DNA of 7,946 nt from the NCBI GenBank assembly GCA_013154385.1, contig JAADCO010000135.1, positions 1 through 7,946 on the forward strand, written 5' to 3'. This document shows, piece after piece, positions 5,339-7,946 of this stretch. The position numbers and the translations under genes are program-made. A model generated the notes under the pieces. That model saw nothing but the letters and a program-made list of their open reading frames with translations. It was not told the origin of the DNA and did no database searches. Positions within the stretch are counted from its first letter, which is position 1, and each line of letters starts with the position of its first letter. The stretch is from Thermodesulfobacteriota bacterium (GTDB taxonomy: Bacteria > Desulfobacterota > Thermodesulfobacteria > Thermodesulfobacteriales > Thermodesulfatatoraceae).

Positions 5339-5731
5339 ATGGCGAAACGTCGTAGAAGTAGAGGCAAAAAGAGAGAAAAGAAGAACATTCCTGAGGGGAT
5401 CGCCCACATCCACGCCACTTTCAACAACACCATCGTCACCATCACCGACAAGCAGGGCAACACGGTGGCGTGGGCCAGTGGCGGAACGGAAGGCTTCAAG
5501 GGGTCTCGAAAGGGCACGCCTTATGCGGCCCAGCTAGCGGCGCAGGCTGCGGCCCGGAGGGCTATGGAGCACGGGATGAGGCGTGTAGCGGTCTACGTAA
5601 AGGGGCCTGGTGCCGGGCGCGAAGCGGCCTTGCGAGCCCTTCAGGCGGCTGGTTTTCAGATCACCCTGATCAAAGACGTTACCCCTATTCCGCACGACGG
5701 TTGTCGTCCCCCAAAGAAGAGAAGGATCTAA
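5339..5731 (+). CDS. rpsK: 30S ribosomal protein S11 (uS11)
   Basis: uS11 sits on the platform of the small subunit and helps shape the E-site mRNA path. The 130-residue product has a basic N-terminus (AKRRRSRGKKREKK), the IAHIHATFNNTIVTITD block at 21-37, ASGGTEGFKGSRKGTPYAAQ at about 46-65, VKGPGAGREAALRAL at 87-101, and the C-terminal signature DVTPIPHDGCRPPKKRRI. Length is normal. ATG at 5339 is 13 nt after the rpsM stop, preceded by GGGGTGAGGAGAG. Residue 120 is Asp, in the Asp-Gly that aligns with the Asn119-Gly of E. coli, where an isoaspartate bond forms. Archaeal and eukaryotic homologues often carry Asp here; most bacteria I know carry Asn. Confidence 0.98.
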   Translation: MAKRRRSRGKKREKKNIPEGIAHIHATFNNTIVTITDKQGNTVAWASGGTEGFKGSRKGTPYAAQLAAQAAARRAMEHGMRRVAVYVKGPGAGREAALRALQAAGFQITLIKDVTPIPHDGCRPPKKRRI

Positions 5732-5739
5732 TTTCGGAC

Positions 5740-5751
5740 AGGAAGGAGGAG
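5740..5751 (+). promoter_or_regulatory. Strong ribosome binding site deciding the TTG start of rpsD
   Basis: AGGAAGGAGGAG contains a GGAGG core at 5745-5749, 9 nt before TTG at 5759. The TTG gives the exact family N-terminus (MARYTGPRC), and no other start codon would do so. Confidence 0.85.
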
Positions 5752-5758
5752 AAAAGCC

Positions 5759-6391
5759 TTGGCAAGATATACCGGGCCTCGCTGTCGTTTGTGTCGTCGG
5801 GAAGGCATGAAGCTCTTTTTGAAGGGAGAGCGTTGCTATAGCGATAAGTGTGCCTTTGAGCGCCGGAGTTACCCCCCTGGTCAGCACGGGCAGGCCCAGA
5901 TGAGGGCCAAGCGTTCTGACTACGGCATCCGGTTGCGCGAAAAGCAGAAGGTAAAGCGCATCTACGGTGTTTCGGAAAAGCAGTTTAAGAAGTATTTCGA
6001 CCGAGCGGATCGGATGCGCGGTCAGACGGGCCACAATCTTTTGCAGCTCCTTGAGCGCCGTTTGGACAACGTCGTCTATCGTCTGGGGTTTGCTTCCTCG
6101 AGGACGCAGGCCCGTCAAATGGTGGCTCACGGGCTATTCAAGGTCAACGGCCGTACGGTGGATATTCCTTCCTACCAGGTGAAACCCGGTGACGTGATCG
6201 AGCTCAAAGAGAAGTATCGGCAGAACCAAATCATCATCGATAACCTTGAGGCCGTTGTCCGGCGGGGTATGCCTCAGTGGTTGGAACTGGACAAAGACAA
6301 TTTCAAGGGTGTGGTCAAGGCCCTGCCGACACGGGAAGACGTCACCATGCCCATCCAGGAGCAGCTCATCGTCGAGTTCTACTCCCGGTAA
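5759..6391 (+). CDS. rpsD: 30S ribosomal protein S4 (uS4), zinc-binding form
   Basis: uS4 is a primary binding protein that nucleates assembly of the 5' domain of 16S rRNA and affects decoding accuracy with uS5. The 210-residue product has a four-cysteine zinc site in its N-terminal domain (Cys9, Cys12, Cys26, Cys31), the same positions as in Thermus thermophilus uS4; E. coli lacks it. The central helical part includes RSYPPGQHGQ at about 35-44 and LLQLLERRLDNVVYRLGFASSR. The S4 RNA-binding domain follows (ARQMVAHGLFKVNGRTVDIPSYQVKPGD, about 117-144). The end is IQEQLIVEFYSR, as usual. The start is TTG at 5759. Its place between rpsK and rpoA is the proteobacterial-type order, unlike Bacillus. 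In E. coli uS4 represses the alpha cluster; whether it does here is unknown. Confidence 0.98.
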   Translation: MARYTGPRCRLCRREGMKLFLKGERCYSDKCAFERRSYPPGQHGQAQMRAKRSDYGIRLREKQKVKRIYGVSEKQFKKYFDRADRMRGQTGHNLLQLLERRLDNVVYRLGFASSRTQARQMVAHGLFKVNGRTVDIPSYQVKPGDVIELKEKYRQNQIIIDNLEAVVRRGMPQWLELDKDNFKGVVKALPTREDVTMPIQEQLIVEFYSR

Positions 6392-6409
6392 TCAGGAGAG
6401 GGTGAAAGT

Positions 6410-7432
6410 ATGGCGGAGACCAAGGTACCGATCAGTCGCAACTGGCTGGAACTAATCAAACCCAAGGGGGTCCAGGTAGACGAAGACAGCCGGCCCCCTT
6501 TCTACGGAAAATTCATCATTGAGCCCCTGGAAAGGGGATTCGGAGTCACTCTGGGCAACGCCCTGAGGCGGGTCCTTCTTTCCTCGCTCCAAGGAGCGGC
6601 CATTACCTGGGTGAAGATCGACGGTGCGGCCCATGAATTCACCAGTCTGCCCGGGGTAGTGGAAGACGTTATAGACATCATCCTCAATCTGAAGGGTGTT
6701 CGTTTTCGTCTCTTCGATGAGGAACCCAAGATCTTCCGCCTGGAAAAGGAAGGGGAAGGGGAGGTCAAAGCCGGAGACATCCAGACCGACGGGCAGGCTG
6801 AGATCGTCAATCCCGATCATCATATCGCTACCCTGACCAAGGGCGGCAAGCTCAAGATGGAGCTCCACGTGCAGTGGGGCAAGGGTTATCTTCCCGCCGA
6901 TCCTTCCAAAGCAGAAGAAATCGGGGTCATCCCGGTAGATGCCATTTTCTCGCCGGTGAAGAAGGTAAACTTTACGGTTACCCAGGCGCGCGTGGGAAGG
7001 AGCAGCGATTTCGACCGTCTGGTGATGGAAGTGTGGACGGACGGGACCGTTGATCCGGCGGATGCCCTGGCCTATGCCGCCAAGATTCTGAAGGATCAGC
7101 TCACGGTCTTCATCAACTTCACCGAAGAGGAGACCGAGACCGAGACCAAGTCCGAGGCCGAAAAGAAGCCCGAATACTATCAGTATCTCGACAAGAAGAT
7201 CGACGAGCTCGAGCTTTCGGTCCGGTCGGCCAACTGTCTCAAGAACGCCAACATCCGTTACATCGGTGAACTGGTGCAAAAGACCGAATCCGAAATGCTC
7301 AAGACCAAGAACTTCGGTCGCAAGAGTCTCAACGAACTGAAAAAGATCCTTGAACAAATGGGGCTTCAATTTGGGATGGAGATACCCGATTGGAAACCCC
7401 CTGAGGAAGAGCCCAAAGAAGAAGTGCATTAG
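6410..7432 (+). CDS. rpoA: DNA-directed RNA polymerase subunit alpha
   Basis: Alpha dimerises to seed assembly of beta and beta', and its C-terminal domain contacts UP elements and activators. In the 340-residue product, the N-terminal domain (about 1-238) shows IEPLERGFGVTLGNALRRVLLSSL (37-60), the LPGVVEDVIDIILNLKGV segment (80-97) and GRSSDFDRLVMEVWTDG (196-212). A linker rich in Glu/Thr/Lys (about 239-256) leads to the C-terminal domain: LSVRSANCLKNANIRYIGELV at 269-289, then MLKTKNFGRKSLNELKKIL. Arg272 matches E. coli Arg265, the UP-element contact. The linker holds three GAGACC hexamers. The tail after residue 328 is acidic and Pro/Glu-rich. ATG at 6410 follows AGGAGAGGGTG. rplQ begins 11 nt after the stop. 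Confidence 0.98.
   Translation: MAETKVPISRNWLELIKPKGVQVDEDSRPPFYGKFIIEPLERGFGVTLGNALRRVLLSSLQGAAITWVKIDGAAHEFTSLPGVVEDVIDIILNLKGVRFRLFDEEPKIFRLEKEGEGEVKAGDIQTDGQAEIVNPDHHIATLTKGGKLKMELHVQWGKGYLPADPSKAEEIGVIPVDAIFSPVKKVNFTVTQARVGRSSDFDRLVMEVWTDGTVDPADALAYAAKILKDQLTVFINFTEEETETETKSEAEKKPEYYQYLDKKIDELELSVRSANCLKNANIRYIGELVQKTESEMLKTKNFGRKSLNELKKILEQMGLQFGMEIPDWKPPEEEPKEEVH
7130..7147 (+). repeat. Hexanucleotide tandem repeat in the rpoA linker
   Basis: Three perfect copies of GAGACC encode Glu-Thr-Glu-Thr-Glu-Thr in the flexible linker between the two alpha domains. Being in frame and 6 bp per unit, changes in copy number would alter linker length without a frameshift. Confidence 0.7.
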
Positions 7433-7443
7433 GGAGAAGGAAG

Positions 7444-7946
7444 ATGAGGCACAGGAAGAGAAGTCGGCGTCTAGTTGGCAAGTGGGAGCATCGCAAGGCT
7501 TTGATGAGAAACCTGTTGGTGGCTCTTTTTGTTCACGAGCGCATTCGCACCACGGAGGCCAAGGCCAAGGAACTGAGGCGCTGGGCGGACAAGATGATCA
7601 CTCTCGCCAAGCGCGGGGACCTCAACGCCCGTCGTCAGGCCCTTTCCATTTTGCCGGACAAGGCGGTGGTGCGGAAACTTTTTAGCGATATTCGGGAACG
7701 GTATCTCGACCGCGATAGCGGGTTTACGCGCATCGTGCGCATCGGTCCCCGTCGCGGTGATGCGGCGATGATGGTCTTCATCGAGCTCGTCACGGACAAG
7801 CTGGAGCACAAGCGTTCGCCGAAGAAGATCCGCGAGGACGCCGAAGCGGCAAGCATGGCCCCGCAGACGCAGCCGGAGGCCGAAGCCGCTCCGGAGGAGG
7901 CCACGGCGGAAGAAGCCGCGGCCCAGGTAAGCGAAGAGACGCCGCA
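7444..7946 (+). CDS. rplQ: 50S ribosomal protein L17 (bL17), 3' end outside window
   Basis: bL17 lies on the solvent side of the large subunit near the exit tunnel. The frame is open from ATG at 7444 to the window end, with 167 residues visible and no stop. The core is typical: MRHRKRSRRLVGKWEHRKALMRNLL at 1-25, HERIRTTEAKAKELRRWADKMITLAKRGDL at 31-60, VRKLFSDIRERYLDRDSGFTRIVRIGPRRGDAAMM at 76-110, then VFIELVTDK at 111-119. Short family members stop around residues 115-130. Here an Ala/Glu/Pro-rich acidic tail runs from about 131 to at least 167. The Shine-Dalgarno is GGAGAAGGA just after the rpoA stop, and rpoA-rplQ is the normal end of the alpha cluster. The tail looks low-complexity and disordered; similar acidic tails occur in some bacterial bL17 proteins. 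Confidence 0.96.
   Translation, partial: MRHRKRSRRLVGKWEHRKALMRNLLVALFVHERIRTTEAKAKELRRWADKMITLAKRGDLNARRQALSILPDKAVVRKLFSDIRERYLDRDSGFTRIVRIGPRRGDAAMMVFIELVTDKLEHKRSPKKIREDAEAASMAPQTQPEAEAAPEEATAEEAAAQVSEETP

Noticed and set aside
4789..5517. Minus-strand open frame of 242 codons across rpmJ, rpsM and rpsK
   Set aside because: It runs opposite three certain ribosomal-protein genes, has no plausible domain, and would span several conserved gene junctions.
6452..7429. Long open frame of 325 codons on the minus strand across rpoA
   Set aside because: It is the antisense shadow of a fully convincing rpoA. Its Gly/Leu repeats and Phe-rich runs mirror the Glu/Thr/Lys codons of alpha, it has no recognisable domain, and the cluster is entirely + strand.

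Overview
The window is a stretch of bacterial core chromosome. It carries the end of the spc ribosomal-protein cluster joined directly to the alpha cluster, with every gene on the + strand. The order is rplF (3' end), rplR, rpsE, rpmD, rplO, secY, adk, map, infA, rpmJ, rpsM, rpsK, rpsD, rpoA, rplQ (cut by the window end). Genes are separated by 4-27 nt or overlap (rpsE/rpmD by 17 nt, rpmD/rplO by 8 nt). No gap exceeds 30 nt. I see no terminator, promoter, tRNA, mobile element or CRISPR array, so the region reads as one long transcription unit that starts upstream and continues at least into rplQ.

Organism: the adk-map-infA-rpmJ block between secY and rpsM, combined with rpsD between rpsK and rpoA, differs from both E. 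coli (no adk, map or infA here) and B. subtilis (rpsD elsewhere). The sequence is moderately GC-rich, the proteins are rich in Lys/Arg/Glu, and uS4, bL36 and adenylate kinase are all zinc-binding forms. This suggests a deep-branching, possibly thermophilic bacterium such as a member of the Thermodesulfobacteriota/Desulfobacterota. That placement is an inference from gene order and protein style and was not tested.

Layout: 1-1783 holds large- and small-subunit ribosomal proteins (uL6, uL18, uS5, uL30, uL15). 1793-4815 holds the secretion channel SecY, adenylate kinase, methionine aminopeptidase and initiation factor IF-1, which together join protein synthesis, export, N-terminal processing and nucleotide balance. 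4822-7946 holds bL36, uS13, uS11, uS4, the RNA polymerase alpha subunit and bL17. Co-transcription would tie ribosome, RNA polymerase and translocon output together.

No new biological system is visible. The best second looks are a perfect 15-bp inverted repeat inside the 5' coding end of map, together with an uncertain N-terminal extension of that protein; an Asp in place of the usual bacterial Asn at the isoaspartate site of uS11; a sharp change in third-position GC within secY; TTG starts on three small-subunit genes; and a long Ala/Glu-rich tail on bL17.
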